Shown piece by piece: positions 26,169-36,476 of a stretch of 64,000 bases of DNA (the first letter of the stretch is position 1; every line of letters begins with the position of its first letter). Source of the DNA: Nesterenkonia aurantiaca (GTDB lineage: Bacteria > Actinomycetota > Actinomycetes > Actinomycetales > Micrococcaceae). The notes under the pieces were generated by a model, which saw only the letters and a list, made by a program, of their open reading frames with translations, did no database searches and was not told where the DNA came from. Both the position numbers and the translations under genes were made by a program. The DNA lies in NCBI RefSeq assembly GCF_004364585.1, contig NZ_SOAN01000006.1, forward strand, positions 161,282 to 225,281, given 5' to 3'.

Positions 26169-26584
26169 TGTTGATGCCCCGCCGAGTCAAGTACCGCAAG
26201 CCGCACCGGCCCAAGCGCCGCGGGCGGGCCAAGGGTGGAACCGAGCTCGCCTTCGGCGAGTACGGCATCCAGGCCCTTGATCCCGCCTACGTGACGAACC
26301 GCCAGATCGAATCTGCGCGTATCGCCATGACCCGCCACATCAAGCGTGGCGGCAAGGTCTGGATCAACATCTACCCGGACCAGCCGCTCACAAAGAAGCC
26401 TGCCGAGGTCCGCATGGGCTCCGGCAAGGGTTCCCCTGAGTGGTGGATCGCCAACGTCAAGCCCGGACGGATCATGTTCGAGCTGTCCGGTGTCACGGAG
26501 GAAGTCGCCAAAGAGGCGCTCCGCCTGGCAATCCACAAGCTGCCCATGAGGGCACGCGTGATCAGCCGAGAGAGTGGTGAGTGA
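26168..26584 (+). CDS. rplP: 50S ribosomal protein L16 (uL16)
   Basis: uL16 helps position A-site tRNA. The 138 residues start [19 protein letters not shown] and contain [22 protein letters not shown] sequence ([15 protein letters not shown]) and [24 protein letters not shown], near the modified Arg and Met positions of the family. The start ATG shares its A with the rpsC stop codon. A second ATG two codons later is possible, but homologues start MLIPRR. Confidence 0.97.
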   Translation: MLMPRRVKYRKPHRPKRRGRAKGGTELAFGEYGIQALDPAYVTNRQIESARIAMTRHIKRGGKVWINIYPDQPLTKKPAEVRMGSGKGSPEWWIANVKPGRIMFELSGVTEEVAKEALRLAIHKLPMRARVISRESGE

Positions 26585-26586
26585 CA

Positions 26587-26874
26587 ATGGCAGTTGGAAC
26601 CAAAGAGCTGACCGTTGAGAAGCTCGCAGAGATGGACTCAGCAGGCCTTGCAGAGGCGCTGCGCTCTTCCAAGGAAGAGCTGTTCAACCTCCGCTTCCAG
26701 TCCGCCACCGGCCAGCTGGAGAGCTCCAGCCGGTTGAAGGACATCAAGCGCGACATCGCCCGGATCTACACCGTGGTGCGTGAGCGGGAGCTGGGCATTC
26801 GTGAGAATGTCGATGCCGCTTCGGACTCCTCGGATTCGGCTGATGAGCAGAACGAGAAGAAGACTGAGGACTGA
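26587..26874 (+). CDS. rpmC: 50S ribosomal protein L29 (uL29)
   Basis: uL29 is a two-helix protein at the tunnel exit. ATG 26587 gives [13 protein letters not shown] and 95 residues, longer than the ~63-residue E. coli protein because of a Ser/Asp/Glu-rich tail ([17 protein letters not shown]). The conserved [15 protein letters not shown] and [16 protein letters not shown] blocks are present. A GTG at 26581, overlapping the rplP stop, is the alternative start. Confidence 0.95.
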   Translation: MAVGTKELTVEKLAEMDSAGLAEALRSSKEELFNLRFQSATGQLESSSRLKDIKRDIARIYTVVRERELGIRENVDAASDSSDSADEQNEKKTED

Positions 26875-26876
26875 GC

Positions 26877-27149
26877 ATGAGTGAAGCAACTGCAGAGACC
26901 CGCAATGACCGCAAGACCCTGCGCGGCGTCGTCGTCTCCGACAAGATGAATAAAACCATCGTCGTCGAGGTCGAGGACCGTCGTAAGCATGGTCTCTACG
27001 GCAAGATCATGAAGCGGCACACGAAGTTCATGGCTCACGACGAGACCGAGCAGGCAGGCATCGGCGACACCGTGGTGATCGCCGAGACCCGTCCGCTGTC
27101 CGCAGCCAAGCGCTGGCGGCTGGCCGAGATCGTCGAAAAGGCCGAGTGA
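26877..27149 (+). CDS. rpsQ: 30S ribosomal protein S17 (uS17)
   Basis: uS17 is an OB-fold assembly protein of the 30S body. The 90 residues include [19 protein letters not shown] and HPKYGK-type sequence at [20 protein letters not shown], and end [12 protein letters not shown]. The ATG is 3 nt after the rpmC stop. It is the last gene before a double hairpin and a new promoter, which split the S10 cluster from rplN. Confidence 0.97.
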   Translation: MSEATAETRNDRKTLRGVVVSDKMNKTIVVEVEDRRKHGLYGKIMKRHTKFMAHDETEQAGIGDTVVIAETRPLSAAKRWRLAEIVEKAE

Positions 27150-27152
27150 TCC

Positions 27153-27199
27153 CACGCCGAAGCGGATCGGCAGCAGCTGCTGCCGCTCCGCTCGGCGTG
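27153..27199 (+). terminator. Long hairpin after rpsQ
   Basis: Arms at 27153-27175 and 27177-27199 pair almost without interruption: CACGCCGA with TCGGCGTG, AGCGGA with TCCGCT, and CGGCAGCAG with CTGCTGCCG. It starts 4 nt after the rpsQ stop. There is no T run. Confidence 0.7.
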
Positions 27200-27218
27200 C
27201 ACCACTACGCGTGCCGTC

Positions 27219-27261
27219 AAGGGCCCGACTCCTGCACCCCCGGTGCAGAAGTTGGGCCCTT
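27219..27261 (+). terminator. Second terminator hairpin after rpsQ
   Basis: AAGGGCCC (27219-27226) pairs with GGGCCCTT (27254-27261), and CTGCACC with GGTGCAG lies inside. Part of its 3' arm carries the -35 of the rplN promoter, so termination and initiation signals overlap. Confidence 0.65.
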
Positions 27262-27280
27262 GGCGTCTCTCGTGTAGGAT
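27252..27280 (+). promoter_or_regulatory. Promoter for rplN and the spc genes
   Basis: TTGGGC (27252-27257), a 17-bp spacer and TAGGAT (27275-27280) directly preceded by TG. The arrangement matches those seen before infA and rplM. It produces a leader of about 280 nt ahead of rplN. Confidence 0.65.
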
Positions 27281-27566
27281 ATTGAGGCTGTGCGCCCTTG
27301 TAGATGAGGCTATCCACCTCAGAGGACAGCGCACGTCCCCGAAAGGGCCTCCCGAGGCCCCGGGAAACGCCGCCTCGGCCATGCATTCAACTGCCCGTCC
27401 CTCACGGGATGGAGAGTGTGTGGGTAAGCGGCCAGGGGACTTGTCAGGTAAGTCGGACCACAGGCCTGCAGCGGTTTGATCGCCGCAGCGGGTGTCCGAC
27501 TCAGGCTAGAAGTTCCACAAGGCTCGGCACGAGTCCGAGAACCAGTGAGACGACAGGAGAAAACAA
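27281..27566 (+). other. Structured leader of rplN, no gene seen
   Basis: The leader has several GC-rich inverted repeats, for instance GGGCCTC with GAGGCCC near 27347-27362 and GATGAGG with CCACCTC near 27303-27323. No short ORF with a ribosome-binding site is convincing. It might be a ribosomal-protein leader, but no known leader family is recognised. Confidence 0.45.
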
Positions 27567-27938
27567 GTGATTCAACAGGAATCGCGGCTCAAGATCGCCG
27601 ACAACACCGGTGCCAAGGAAGTCCTTGTCATCCGGGTGCTCGGTGGATCGGGACGCCGCTATGCAGGTATCGGCGACACATTCGTCGCCACCGTCAAGGA
27701 CGCAATTCCGGGCGGCAACGTCAAGAAGGGCGACGTCATCAAGGCTGTTGTCGTGCGCACCAAGAAGAAGATCCGTCGTAACGACGGGTCCTACATCAGC
27801 TTCGACGAGAACGCTGCTGTGATCCTCAAGGGTGAGACTCCTGAGCCGCGCGGAACCCGTATCTTCGGGCCCGTCGGTCGCGAGCTGCGCGAGAAGAAGT
27901 TCATGAAGATCGTCTCGCTCGCTCCGGAGGTGCTCTGA
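27567..27938 (+). CDS. rplN: 50S ribosomal protein L14 (uL14)
   Basis: uL14 contacts 16S rRNA at an intersubunit bridge and is the site of RsfS binding. The 123 residues start [18 protein letters not shown] and include the conserved [17 protein letters not shown] and [15 protein letters not shown] blocks. The start codon is GTG with AGGAGA upstream. It is the first gene of the spc cluster behind its own promoter and leader. Confidence 0.97.
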   Translation: MIQQESRLKIADNTGAKEVLVIRVLGGSGRRYAGIGDTFVATVKDAIPGGNVKKGDVIKAVVVRTKKKIRRNDGSYISFDENAAVILKGETPEPRGTRIFGPVGRELREKKFMKIVSLAPEVL

Positions 27939-27941
27939 CTC

Positions 27942-28277
27942 ATGGCCAAGATCAAGAAGGACGACCTCGTCCAGATCCTCACCGGTAAAGACAAGGGCAA
28001 GCAGGGCAAGGTCCTGCAGGTCCTGCCAGCCAAGGAGCGCGTCCTCGTCGAGGGCGTCAACCGCGTCAAGCGCCACCTCCGTGCCGGCCAGTTCGGCAGC
28101 ACCGAGGGCGGCATCGTGGAGTCTGAGGCTGCTATCCACATCTCCAACGTCGCTGTGGTCGACCCCGAGACGGGCAAGCCCACTCGCGTCGGCTACCGGC
28201 AGGAGACCGTGGAGCGGGATGGCGTCAGCAAGACCGTGCGCATCCGCTTCGCCAAAGCTTCCGGAAAGGACCTGTGA
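27942..28277 (+). CDS. rplX: 50S ribosomal protein L24 (uL24)
   Basis: uL24 starts large-subunit assembly. The 111 residues open with the KOW-type segment [24 protein letters not shown] and carry [12 protein letters not shown]. They end [10 protein letters not shown]. The ATG is 3 nt after the rplN stop. The stop codon overlaps the rplE start region (GTGATGA). Confidence 0.97.
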   Translation: MAKIKKDDLVQILTGKDKGKQGKVLQVLPAKERVLVEGVNRVKRHLRAGQFGSTEGGIVESEAAIHISNVAVVDPETGKPTRVGYRQETVERDGVSKTVRIRFAKASGKDL

Positions 28278-28852
28278 TGACTGAGGTTCAGAGCGAGACT
28301 GAGAAGACCACCCCCCGGCTCAAGGGCAAGTACCGCGCAGAGATCCGCTCCACGCTGCAGGAGGAGTTCGGATACTCCAACGTCATGGAGGTCCCCGGCC
28401 TGGTCAAGGTCGTGGTCAACATGGGCGTCGGCGAGGCGGCTCGTGACTCCAAGCTCATCCAGGGCGCCATCGAGGATCTGACCAAGATCACCGGTCAGAA
28501 GCCCAAGGTGACTCGCGCCCGGAAGTCCATCGCCCAGTTCAAGCTGCGCGAAGGACAGCCGATCGGCACGCACACCACGCTGCGCGGCGATCGCATGTGG
28601 GAGTTCGTGGACCGCCTGGTGACCCTGGCGCTGCCCCGTATCCGCGACTTCCGCGGACTCAGCGGCAAGCAGTTCGACGGCAACGGCAACTACACCTTCG
28701 GTCTGACCGAACAGTCGGTGTTCCACGAGATCGATCAGGACAAGATCGATCGGCCTCGCGGCATGGACATCACCGTGGTGACCACCGCAAAGACTGACGA
28801 GGAAGGCCGCGCGCTGCTCAAGGCGCTGGGCTTCCCCTTCAAGACCGAATAA
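28277..28852 (+). CDS. rplE: 50S ribosomal protein L5 (uL5)
   Basis: uL5 binds 5S rRNA and contacts P-site tRNA. ATG 28277 has GGAAAGGA 6 nt upstream and gives 191 residues beginning [23 protein letters not shown] 28274 would add one residue. [23 protein letters not shown] and [22 protein letters not shown] are conserved. The usual next gene, rpsN, is absent: only 115 nt separate rplE from rpsH. Confidence 0.97.
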   Translation: MTEVQSETEKTTPRLKGKYRAEIRSTLQEEFGYSNVMEVPGLVKVVVNMGVGEAARDSKLIQGAIEDLTKITGQKPKVTRARKSIAQFKLREGQPIGTHTTLRGDRMWEFVDRLVTLALPRIRDFRGLSGKQFDGNGNYTFGLTEQSVFHEIDQDKIDRPRGMDITVVTTAKTDEEGRALLKALGFPFKTE

Positions 28853-28967
28853 CAGCAACTACGCCGCAGGTCCTTTCACCAAAGGTTCCGACTCCTTCCG
28901 ATTCATCTCGGAGGATCGAGTTCCTTCGGAGATCTGAAACCACGGCGAGGAAGGGCAGAAGCCCCTC

Positions 28968-29366
28968 ATGACAATGACTGACCCCGTCGCAGACATGCTG
29001 ACCCGTCTGCGCAATGCCAACTCGGCTTTCCACGATCAGGTCTCAATGCCCAGCTCCAAGCTGAAGGTTCGCTTGGCTGACATCCTGAAGGCGGAAGGCT
29101 ACATCTCCGAATGGCGCGAAGAGGAGGCCGAGGTCGGCAAGACCCTGGCCATCGACCTCAAGTTCGGCCCGAACCGTGAGCGTTCGATCGCCGGCCTGCG
29201 CCGCATCTCCAAGCCCGGTCTCCGGGTCTACGCGAAGTCCACGAACCTCCCGCACGTCTTGGGCGGCCTCGGCATCGCGATCCTGTCCACGTCCTCCGGT
29301 CTCCTCACAGACCGGCAGGCAGCCAAGAAGGGTGTAGGTGGGGAAGTCCTCGCCTACGTCTGGTAA
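28968..29366 (+). CDS. rpsH: 30S ribosomal protein S8 (uS8)
   Basis: uS8 binds helix 21 of 16S rRNA and is the translational repressor of the spc operon in E. coli. The 132 residues run from [23 protein letters not shown] to [31 protein letters not shown] 28968 is used, as in relatives, and ATG 28974 is a close alternative. A GAGGAAGGG site lies upstream. Confidence 0.97.
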   Translation: MTMTDPVADMLTRLRNANSAFHDQVSMPSSKLKVRLADILKAEGYISEWREEEAEVGKTLAIDLKFGPNRERSIAGLRRISKPGLRVYAKSTNLPHVLGGLGIAILSTSSGLLTDRQAAKKGVGGEVLAYVW

Positions 29367-29386
29367 CCGGAAGGAGTCGAAGCACT

Positions 29387-29923
29387 ATGTCACGCATCGG
29401 TCGTCTTCCGATCACCATCCCTGCCGGCGTCGAGGTCAAGCTGGAAGGTCGCCAGGTCTCCGTCAAGGGGCCCAAGGGCGAACTCTCCCGCACGCTTGCC
29501 GAAGGCATCACCGTCTCAGAAGAGGACGGCACCCTTACGGTGTCCCGTCCCAACGATGAGCGCGAATCGCGCTCACTCCACGGCCTGACCCGCACCCTGA
29601 TCAACAACATGATCATCGGTGTCACCGAGGGCTACTCCAAGAAGCTCGAGATCGTCGGCACCGGTTACCGCGTGCTGGCGAAGGGCTCGGACCTGGAGTT
29701 CGCACTCGGCTACTCGCACCCGGTTCCGGTGAAGGCCCCTCAGGGCATCACCTTCGAGGTTGCGAGCGCCACCAAGCTGTCTGTCAGCGGAATCGACAAG
29801 CAGCAGGTCGGCGAGGTCGCCGCCAACATCCGCAAACTGCGCAGGCCTGACCCGTACAAGGGCAAGGGCGTGCGTTACGAGGGCGAGCAGGTTCGCCGCA
29901 AGGCTGGAAAGGCAGGTAAGTAA
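29387..29923 (+). CDS. rplF: 50S ribosomal protein L6 (uL6)
   Basis: uL6 sits near the factor-binding site. The 178 residues begin [18 protein letters not shown], include [34 protein letters not shown] sequence across both alpha/beta repeats, and end with the [16 protein letters not shown] motif and a Lys-rich tail. The ATG follows GGAAGGAG. rplR follows after 3 nt. Confidence 0.98.
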   Translation: MSRIGRLPITIPAGVEVKLEGRQVSVKGPKGELSRTLAEGITVSEEDGTLTVSRPNDERESRSLHGLTRTLINNMIIGVTEGYSKKLEIVGTGYRVLAKGSDLEFALGYSHPVPVKAPQGITFEVASATKLSVSGIDKQQVGEVAANIRKLRRPDPYKGKGVRYEGEQVRRKAGKAGK

Positions 29924-29926
29924 ACC

Positions 29927-30298
29927 ATGGCTATTGGTATCAAGGGCAAGTCCAAGTCCGCTGCCCGCGGCCGCCGCCACCTGCGCCTGCGCAAGAAGCT
30001 CAACGGCTCCGCCGAGCGTCCGCGCCTGGTGGTCAACCGCTCTGCTCGTCACATGGTCGCTCAGGTCGTCAACGACCTCGAGGGCACGACCCTGGTCTCC
30101 GCCACCACTATGGAGGCAGACCTGCGCAGCTTCGACGGCGATAAGACCGCCAAGGCGAAGAAGATCGGCGAGATGGTGGCCGAGCGCGCCAAGGCTGCCG
30201 GCATCGACGCTGTGGTCTTCGACCGCGGCGGCAACAAGTACCACGGTCGCGTGGCAGCCGTCGCCGACGGAGCCCGGGAAGGTGGTCTGAAGCTGTGA
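29927..30298 (+). CDS. rplR: 50S ribosomal protein L18 (uL18)
   Basis: uL18 binds 5S rRNA with uL5. The 123 residues have the basic N-terminus [20 protein letters not shown], the conserved [19 protein letters not shown] and the C-terminal [26 protein letters not shown]. The ATG is 3 nt after rplF. The stop overlaps the rpsE GTG by 4 nt (GTGA). Confidence 0.97.
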   Translation: MAIGIKGKSKSAARGRRHLRLRKKLNGSAERPRLVVNRSARHMVAQVVNDLEGTTLVSATTMEADLRSFDGDKTAKAKKIGEMVAERAKAAGIDAVVFDRGGNKYHGRVAAVADGAREGGLKL

Positions 30299-31050
30299 GT
30301 GAGAACGCAAACAACCCTGAGAAGGACTCGTCTGTGACTGAGGCCAAGGAAACCGCCGCTCCCGAGACTGCATCGCAGACTCAGGCCGCCGGCGAGAAGA
30401 GCAATGCTGCCGGCGGTGAGCGTGGCGGCCGCGGTGACAACCGCGGCGGTCGTGGTGCTCGCAGCGAAGGCGGCGGCCGCGGTCGCGGTCGCGGCGGTCG
30501 CGAAGAGGAGAAGGACAAGTTCCTCGAGCGCGTCGTGACCATCAACCGCGTCTCCAAGGTCGTCAAGGGTGGTCGACGCTTCAGCTTCACCGCCCTGGTG
30601 ATCGTCGGAGACGGCGACGGCATGGTCGGTGTCGGCTACGGCAAGGCCAAGGAAGTCCCGGCGGCCATCGCCAAGGGTGTGGAAGAGGCCAAGAAGAGCT
30701 TCTTCCGCGTCCCGCGCGTCGGCTCCACCATCCCGCACCTGGTCAAGGGTGAGGATGCTGCCGGCGTCGTCCTGCTTCGTCCGGCCTCACCCGGTACCGG
30801 TGTGATCGCCGGCGGTCCGGTCCGCGCAGTCCTGGAGTGCGCAGGCATCCACGACGTGCTGACCAAGTCCATGGGCTCGGTGAACGCCATCAACATCGTT
30901 CACGGCACCATCGATGCTCTCAAGCAGCTCGAAGAGCCCGAATCCGTGGCAGCCCGCCGCGGCAAGGCTCTCGACGAGATCGCACCGGCCCGGATGCTGC
31001 GCACCATGGCGGCTGACCGCGAAGCCCGTGCACAGAAGGCAGGTGCATGA
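30295..31050 (+). CDS. rpsE: 30S ribosomal protein S5 (uS5)
   Basis: uS5 supports decoding fidelity and mRNA helicase activity. The 251 residues are much longer than the 167 of E. coli. The first ~72 residues form a low-complexity tail ending in an Arg/Gly stretch ([14 protein letters not shown] and following). The core starts near [21 protein letters not shown] and is typical, with [21 protein letters not shown] and the C-terminal domain. GTG start overlapping the rplR stop. Confidence 0.97.
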   Translation: MSENANNPEKDSSVTEAKETAAPETASQTQAAGEKSNAAGGERGGRGDNRGGRGARSEGGGRGRGRGGREEEKDKFLERVVTINRVSKVVKGGRRFSFTALVIVGDGDGMVGVGYGKAKEVPAAIAKGVEEAKKSFFRVPRVGSTIPHLVKGEDAAGVVLLRPASPGTGVIAGGPVRAVLECAGIHDVLTKSMGSVNAINIVHGTIDALKQLEEPESVAARRGKALDEIAPARMLRTMAADREARAQKAGA

Positions 31051-31283
31051 CTTTGCGCAGTACCGTCAATTACAACACCGCGCGCAACCTGAAGGTCGGC
31101 GATCACAAGCTCGCCGTCACTCAGGTGAAGTCCCTGATCGGCGCCAACCCCAAGCACCGCGAGACTGTTCGCTCGCTTGGTCTCAAGCGGATCGGCCACA
31201 CCGTGGTCCGTGAAGCCGACGCCGTGACCGTGGGCATGCTCAACAGTGTGAAGCATCTAGTGCAGGCTGAGGAGGCGAACTAA
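31047..31283 (+). CDS. rpmD: 50S ribosomal protein L30 (uL30)
   Basis: Small large-subunit protein. The 78 residues include the family core [33 protein letters not shown]. The N-terminus is about 15 residues longer than the 59-residue E. coli protein. Its ATG overlaps the rpsE stop by 4 nt (ATGA), and rplO begins 3 nt after its stop, so the three genes are tightly coupled. Confidence 0.96.
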   Translation: MTLRSTVNYNTARNLKVGDHKLAVTQVKSLIGANPKHRETVRSLGLKRIGHTVVREADAVTVGMLNSVKHLVQAEEAN

Positions 31284-31285
31284 GG

Positions 31286-31780
31286 ATGCCAGAGAACACC
31301 GCTGAAGATTCCAACGTCCTCAAGGTCCACGATCTGCGTCCAGCACGCGGCGCCAAGAAGTCCCGCACCCGTGTGGGACGTGGTGAAGCCTCCAAGGGCA
31401 AGACCGCAGGCCGTGGTACCAAGGGCACGAAGGCCCGTTACCAGGTCCGCGCCGGCTTCGAGGGTGGTCAGCTTCCGCTGCACATGCGCCTTCCGAAGCT
31501 GCGCGGCTTCAAGAACCCGTTCCGCGTGGAGTACTCGCCGGTCAATCTGACCAAGCTCGGCGAGATGTTCCCCGAGGGCGGCAACGTCGACGCCGATGAC
31601 CTGATCGCCAGGGGGGCTGCTCGCAAGGGCCGCCCGGTGAAGGTCCTCGGCTCCGGAGAGATCTCCGTGGCCGTGACCGTGAAGGCTCACGCCTTTTCGG
31701 CCAGCGCCGAGGAGAAGATCAAGGCTGCCGGTGGTTCCACCGAGCAGCTCCCGCTGAAGGCCGCCTCCAAGCAGGCCTGA
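31286..31780 (+). CDS. rplO: 50S ribosomal protein L15 (uL15)
   Basis: Late-assembly large-subunit protein. The 164 residues have the basic glycine-rich N-terminus [40 protein letters not shown] and a C-terminal domain ending PLKAASKQA. The usual next gene is secY, which here follows after a terminator and a separate promoter. Confidence 0.97.
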   Translation: MPENTAEDSNVLKVHDLRPARGAKKSRTRVGRGEASKGKTAGRGTKGTKARYQVRAGFEGGQLPLHMRLPKLRGFKNPFRVEYSPVNLTKLGEMFPEGGNVDADDLIARGAARKGRPVKVLGSGEISVAVTVKAHAFSASAEEKIKAAGGSTEQLPLKAASKQA

Positions 31781-31795
31781 TCGGCTCTCCATGAT

Positions 31796-31826
31796 CAAGA
31801 CCCCCGTGGTTCCCACGGGGGTCTTG
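31796..31826 (+). terminator. Terminator between rplO and secY
   Basis: A 14-bp perfect stem (31796-31809 with 31813-31826) closes a 3-nt TTC loop, 16 nt after the rplO stop, followed by TCAT. It separates the spc genes from secY-adk-map. Confidence 0.75.
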
Positions 31827-31880
31827 TCATATCCGGACCGATCCCGGTCCCAGGATTCTTTCCCCGTGCGCACCGCGCGT

Positions 31881-31886
31881 TAGTAT
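31881..31886 (+). promoter_or_regulatory. -10 element of the secY promoter
   Basis: TAGTAT fits the TANNNT pattern and lies 55 nt before the secY start at 31942. No convincing -35 is visible upstream. The ATG at 31885 lies inside this hexamer, so it is unlikely to be the secY start. Confidence 0.5.
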
Positions 31887-31941
31887 GACTGACTGTGCGG
31901 CCGAAGGCCGCGCAACGGCAATTCACGCTTCAGGAGGCCGC

Positions 31942-33245
<1,304 letters not shown>

Positions 33246-33249
<4 letters not shown>

Positions 33250-33815
33250 CGCGCATGTTGATAGTTGGACCCGCCGGTTCAGGCAAGGGCACCCAGTCGA
33301 AGCGGATCTCCGAGGACCTCGGGATCGTCGCCATCTCCACCGGTGACATCTTCCGAGTGAACATCAAGGAGCAGACCGAGCTCGGACGCGAGGCTCAGCG
33401 CTACGTGGACGCCGGCGACCTGGTGCCGGACTCCGTCACCAATCGAATGGTCGAAGATCGCCTCACCTGGGCGGACGCCAAGAACGGCTTCCTGCTCGAC
33501 GGGTATCCGCGCAACCGCACGCAGGTCGCCGCACTGGACGAGATGCTCTCACGTCTCGACGTGAGCCTCGACGTGGTCCTGGAGCTCACCGCGGACCGCG
33601 AGGAGCTGATCCTTCGGCTCAAGAAGCGCGCGGAGATCGAAGGCCGAGAGGACGATGCGGACGAAGCCGCCATTCGTCGTCGACTGGAGATCTTCGAGTC
33701 CGAGACCGCGCCGATGATCGCGGAGTACGAATCACGCGGACTCGTGCGCCGAGTCGACGGGCTGGGTCCGATGGACGAGGTCAACGCACGCATCATGGAA
33801 GCCCTGAAGCCCTGA
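33246..33815 (+). CDS. adk: Adenylate kinase
   Basis: Converts ATP and AMP to two ADP. The 189-residue short-LID form typical of Actinobacteria lacks the zinc-binding LID Cys residues. The P-loop GPAGSGKGT (8-16), AMP-binding STGDIFR and DGYPRNRTQ are present. The LID region is RLKKRAEIEGREDDADEAAI-like. It is coupled to secY by an ATGA overlap and to map by a one-base overlap, a classic secY-adk-map order. Confidence 0.97.
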
Positions 33816-34660
33816 TGTTCTCGCGCACCCGCATCGAGCTGAAGTCCGAGGAGCAGCTGCGCCATATGGCCGCCGCAGGTGCGATCCTCAACGAGGCTCT
33901 TGAGGCCACGCTCGCCGCGGCCGCCCCGGGGGTGAGCACCGGCGCGCTCAATGACGTGTTCGCCGAGATCATCACCGCCCGTGGCGCGAAGCCGAACTTC
34001 TTGAACTACCACGGGTTCCCCGGCTATATCTGCGCCTCCGTCAACGAGGAGGTCGTCCACGGCATTCCGGGGGAGCGGGTCCTCGCACCCGGGGATGTGC
34101 TCAAGATCGACGGCGGGTGCATCATCGAGGGCTGGCACTCGGACTCGGCGCGCACCCGCATCCTGGGCTCATCCCAGGAGGGCACCGCAGATCCCGAGGA
34201 CGAACGGCTCTCGGCGGTCACCGAGGCGGCGATGTGGCGTGGGATCGCGGCCTTCGCGACCGCCAAGACCACCGGAGAGATCGGCGAGGCCATTGAGGAC
34301 TATGTGTCCGCCCAGCCCGGCAAGAAGCTCGGCATCCTGGAGGACTACGTGGGCCACGGCATCGGCTCGCAGATGCACATGCCCCCGGATGTGTTCAACT
34401 ACTCCACCGGCACCAAGGGCACGAAGATCCGCGCCGGCATGGCGCTGGCCATCGAGCCGATGCTCACCCGTGGTGGCATCGAGACCAAGGTCCTGGACGA
34501 TGACTGGACCGTGGTGACCAGCGACGGCTCCCGAGCCAGCCAATGGGAGCACTCGGTGGCCCGCCACGAAGAGGGCATCTGGGTGTTGACCGCCGCAGAC
34601 GGCGGGGCCGCTGCGCTGGGACCCCTGGGCGTGACGCCCGTGCCGCTGCCCGCGGCCTGA
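33815..34660 (+). CDS. map: Methionine aminopeptidase type I
   Basis: Removes the initiator Met from nascent proteins. The 281 residues carry all five metal ligands in order: the two Asp in [18 protein letters not shown], His in GHGIGSQMH, Glu in AIEPM and Glu in WEHS. The substrate-side region [24 protein letters not shown] is intact. Its ATG shares the last base of the adk stop. The C-terminal ~25 residues are an Ala/Pro-rich tail. Confidence 0.96.
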   Translation: MFSRTRIELKSEEQLRHMAAAGAILNEALEATLAAAAPGVSTGALNDVFAEIITARGAKPNFLNYHGFPGYICASVNEEVVHGIPGERVLAPGDVLKIDGGCIIEGWHSDSARTRILGSSQEGTADPEDERLSAVTEAAMWRGIAAFATAKTTGEIGEAIEDYVSAQPGKKLGILEDYVGHGIGSQMHMPPDVFNYSTGTKGTKIRAGMALAIEPMLTRGGIETKVLDDDWTVVTSDGSRASQWEHSVARHEEGIWVLTAADGGAAALGPLGVTPVPLPAA

Positions 34661-34713
34661 ACCGGTCCGGAGCCTCGGCGCAGTCCGAGGTCCGGTGTGG
34701 CAGGATCCCGAAG

Positions 34714-34742
34714 TTGTCCAGGGCGAACCCGTCCTGTAGGCT
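34714..34742 (+). promoter_or_regulatory. Promoter for infA and the alpha genes
   Basis: TTGTCC (34714-34719), a 17-bp spacer and TAGGCT (34737-34742) directly preceded by TG. This gives a leader of about 160 nt to infA. It resembles the rplN and rplM promoters. Confidence 0.65.
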
Positions 34743-34908
34743 TTACTGCTGGTTGTCTCTGTCGTTCTGCGTGCCTGCATCCAGTGCCTGTACGCGGAAG
34801 TCTGAGACGCCGCAGCAATCGAATCAGACCCCTGGGTCGCCCGAGATGGCACTGCGCCGCAGTGTCGGCATCGGAGGCCTCGGGGGTCGCGAACGGTATG
34901 TGGAGCAT

Positions 34909-35130
34909 ATGGGTAAAAAAGAAGGCGTCATCGAAGTAGAGGGCCGGGTTTCTGAAGCTCTGCCGAATGCAATGTTCCGCGTACGTCTGGAGAACGAGCA
35001 CGTCGTCCTCGCGACCATTTCGGGCAAGATGCGCCAGCACTACATTCGCATCCTCCCCGAGGATCGCGTAGTGGTGGAGATGAGCCCGTATGACCTCAAC
35101 CGTGGGCGCATCGTCTACCGCTATAAGTGA
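34909..35130 (+). CDS. infA: Translation initiation factor IF-1
   Basis: S1-fold protein that occupies the 30S A site during initiation. The 73 residues run from [23 protein letters not shown] to [14 protein letters not shown], the standard length. GTGGAG lies just upstream of ATG 34909. In-frame codons before it (back to about 34543) have no family similarity and cross the promoter. rpmJ follows after 62 nt. Confidence 0.96.
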   Translation: MGKKEGVIEVEGRVSEALPNAMFRVRLENEHVVLATISGKMRQHYIRILPEDRVVVEMSPYDLNRGRIVYRYK

Positions 35131-35192
35131 GCAGACGAACGCGTCGGTCAACGTAAAAACCTGTCGCACGCGACCGAATAAGAGGAGAACCC

Positions 35193-35309
35193 ATGAAGGT
35201 TCAGCCGAGCGTGAAGCAGATCTGCACCGACTGCAAAGTCATCCGCCGCAGCGGCGTGATCCGCGTGATCTGCAAGTCAAACCCACGCCACAAGCAGCGC
35301 CAGGGCTGA
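35193..35309 (+). CDS. rpmJ: 50S ribosomal protein L36 (bL36)
   Basis: The 38-residue protein [10 protein letters not shown]...HKQRQG has the zinc ligands C11, C14, C27 and H33, so it is the zinc-binding C+ type. AGAGGAGAA lies just before the ATG. Its place between infA and rpsM is standard. The next 213 nt to rpsM hold only small inverted repeats, for example ACTTACA/TGTAAGT near 35316-35333. Confidence 0.96.
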   Translation: MKVQPSVKQICTDCKVIRRSGVIRVICKSNPRHKQRQG

Positions 35310-35522
35310 GTCCTTCACTTACACCTGTAAGTGAGGGCGCACCCGCGCTGGACAGCTCACATCATATGCAGTGCAGCCCGTCACTGAGCTGGACGGGCAC
35401 ACCCCCGGTTTCCGAAGGCCGGGGACCCGCTGATGACATCACCTCCGATGTCGGACCACACCGGTCCCAGAGGGAATTGCACTGCTGAAGACCTTCGGAA
35501 TACAACAAGGAGGACTGCCACT

Positions 35523-35891
35523 GTGGCACGTCTGGCAGGTGTAGACATCCCGCGCGAAAAGCGCACGGTGATCGCACTCACTTATATCTACGGCGTCGGG
35601 CGCACCAGCGCCGAAGCAGCCGTTGAAGCAACCGGTATCGAAGCAGGTACCCGCGTGAAGGATCTGACTGATGATCAGCTGATCTCTCTGCGTGACTACA
35701 TCGAGAGCAATCTCACCGTCGAGGGTGACCTTCGTCGTGAGGTCGCTGCTGACATCCGCCGCAAGGTCGAGATCGGCTCCTACGAAGGTATCCGCCACCG
35801 TCGCGGCCTTCCGGTCCGCGGTCAGCGCACCAAGACCAACGCTCGTACCCGCAAGGGCTCGAAGAAGACCGTCGCAGGTAAGAAGAAGTAG
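35523..35891 (+). CDS. rpsM: 30S ribosomal protein S13 (uS13)
   Basis: uS13 forms head-to-50S bridges and touches P-site tRNA. GTG 35523 follows AAGGAGG (35507-35513) with 9 nt spacing and gives [24 protein letters not shown], 122 residues. The [27 protein letters not shown] block is intact and the protein ends in a Lys tail. In-frame codons back to 35433 show no homology. Confidence 0.97.
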   Translation: MARLAGVDIPREKRTVIALTYIYGVGRTSAEAAVEATGIEAGTRVKDLTDDQLISLRDYIESNLTVEGDLRREVAADIRRKVEIGSYEGIRHRRGLPVRGQRTKTNARTRKGSKKTVAGKKK

Positions 35892-35954
35892 TTCAGCAGC
35901 GCCGACTCGCAGCGAGTCAGCAGTTGATCCGAAGAACTTAGTCACGGAGAAGAA

Positions 35955-36356
35955 ATGCCACCAAAGTCACGCGCAGCGGCACGCAAACCGCGCCGCAAAG
36001 TCAGCAAGAACATCACCCAGGGTCAGGCTCACATCAAGTCGACCTTCAACAACACCATCGTCTCCATCACCGATCCCCAGGGCGCCGTCGTGTCCTGGGC
36101 GTCCTCAGGTGAGGTCGGATTCAAGGGTTCACGCAAGTCCACTCCCTTCGCCGCACAGCTGGCCGCAGAGCAGGCCGCCAAGCGGGCACAGGAGCACGGG
36201 ATGAAGAAGGTCGAGGTCTTCGTCAAGGGACCCGGTTCGGGACGCGAGACCGCGATCCGCTCGCTGCAGGCCGCAGGCCTCGAGGTCGGCTCCATCTCGG
36301 ACGTCACCCCGAGCGCGCACAACGGCTGCCGCCCGCCCAAGCGCCGTCGCGTCTGA
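35955..36356 (+). CDS. rpsK: 30S ribosomal protein S11 (uS11)
   Basis: Platform protein of the 30S subunit. The 133 residues contain [21 protein letters not shown], the [14 protein letters not shown] block and the C-terminal [24 protein letters not shown] lies upstream of the ATG. The usual next gene rpsD is missing here: a terminator-like hairpin and rpoA follow directly. Confidence 0.97.
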   Translation: MPPKSRAAARKPRRKVSKNITQGQAHIKSTFNNTIVSITDPQGAVVSWASSGEVGFKGSRKSTPFAAQLAAEQAAKRAQEHGMKKVEVFVKGPGSGRETAIRSLQAAGLEVGSISDVTPSAHNGCRPPKRRRV

Positions 36357-36383
36357 GCGAGAACTTCTTTACAAGACATTAGA

Positions 36384-36415
36384 GCCTGCCCCCGGCCGCA
36401 ACGCCGGGGGCAGGC
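36384..36415 (+). terminator. Terminator-like hairpin between rpsK and rpoA
   Basis: GCCTGCCCCCGGC (36384-36396) pairs perfectly with GCCGGGGGCAGGC (36403-36415) around a 6-nt loop. No T run follows. Whether rpoA has its own promoter in 36416-36476 is uncertain. The AT-rich CATATAGC there is a weak candidate -10. Confidence 0.65.
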
Positions 36416-36476
36416 CGAGCATCATTACTCAGTGAGAATGCGTCATATAGCGGACGCACTCTGAAAGGAACAATCA

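Noticed and set aside
34543..34908. An N-terminally extended IF-1
   Set aside because: The extension overlaps map and the infA promoter and has no similarity to IF-1.
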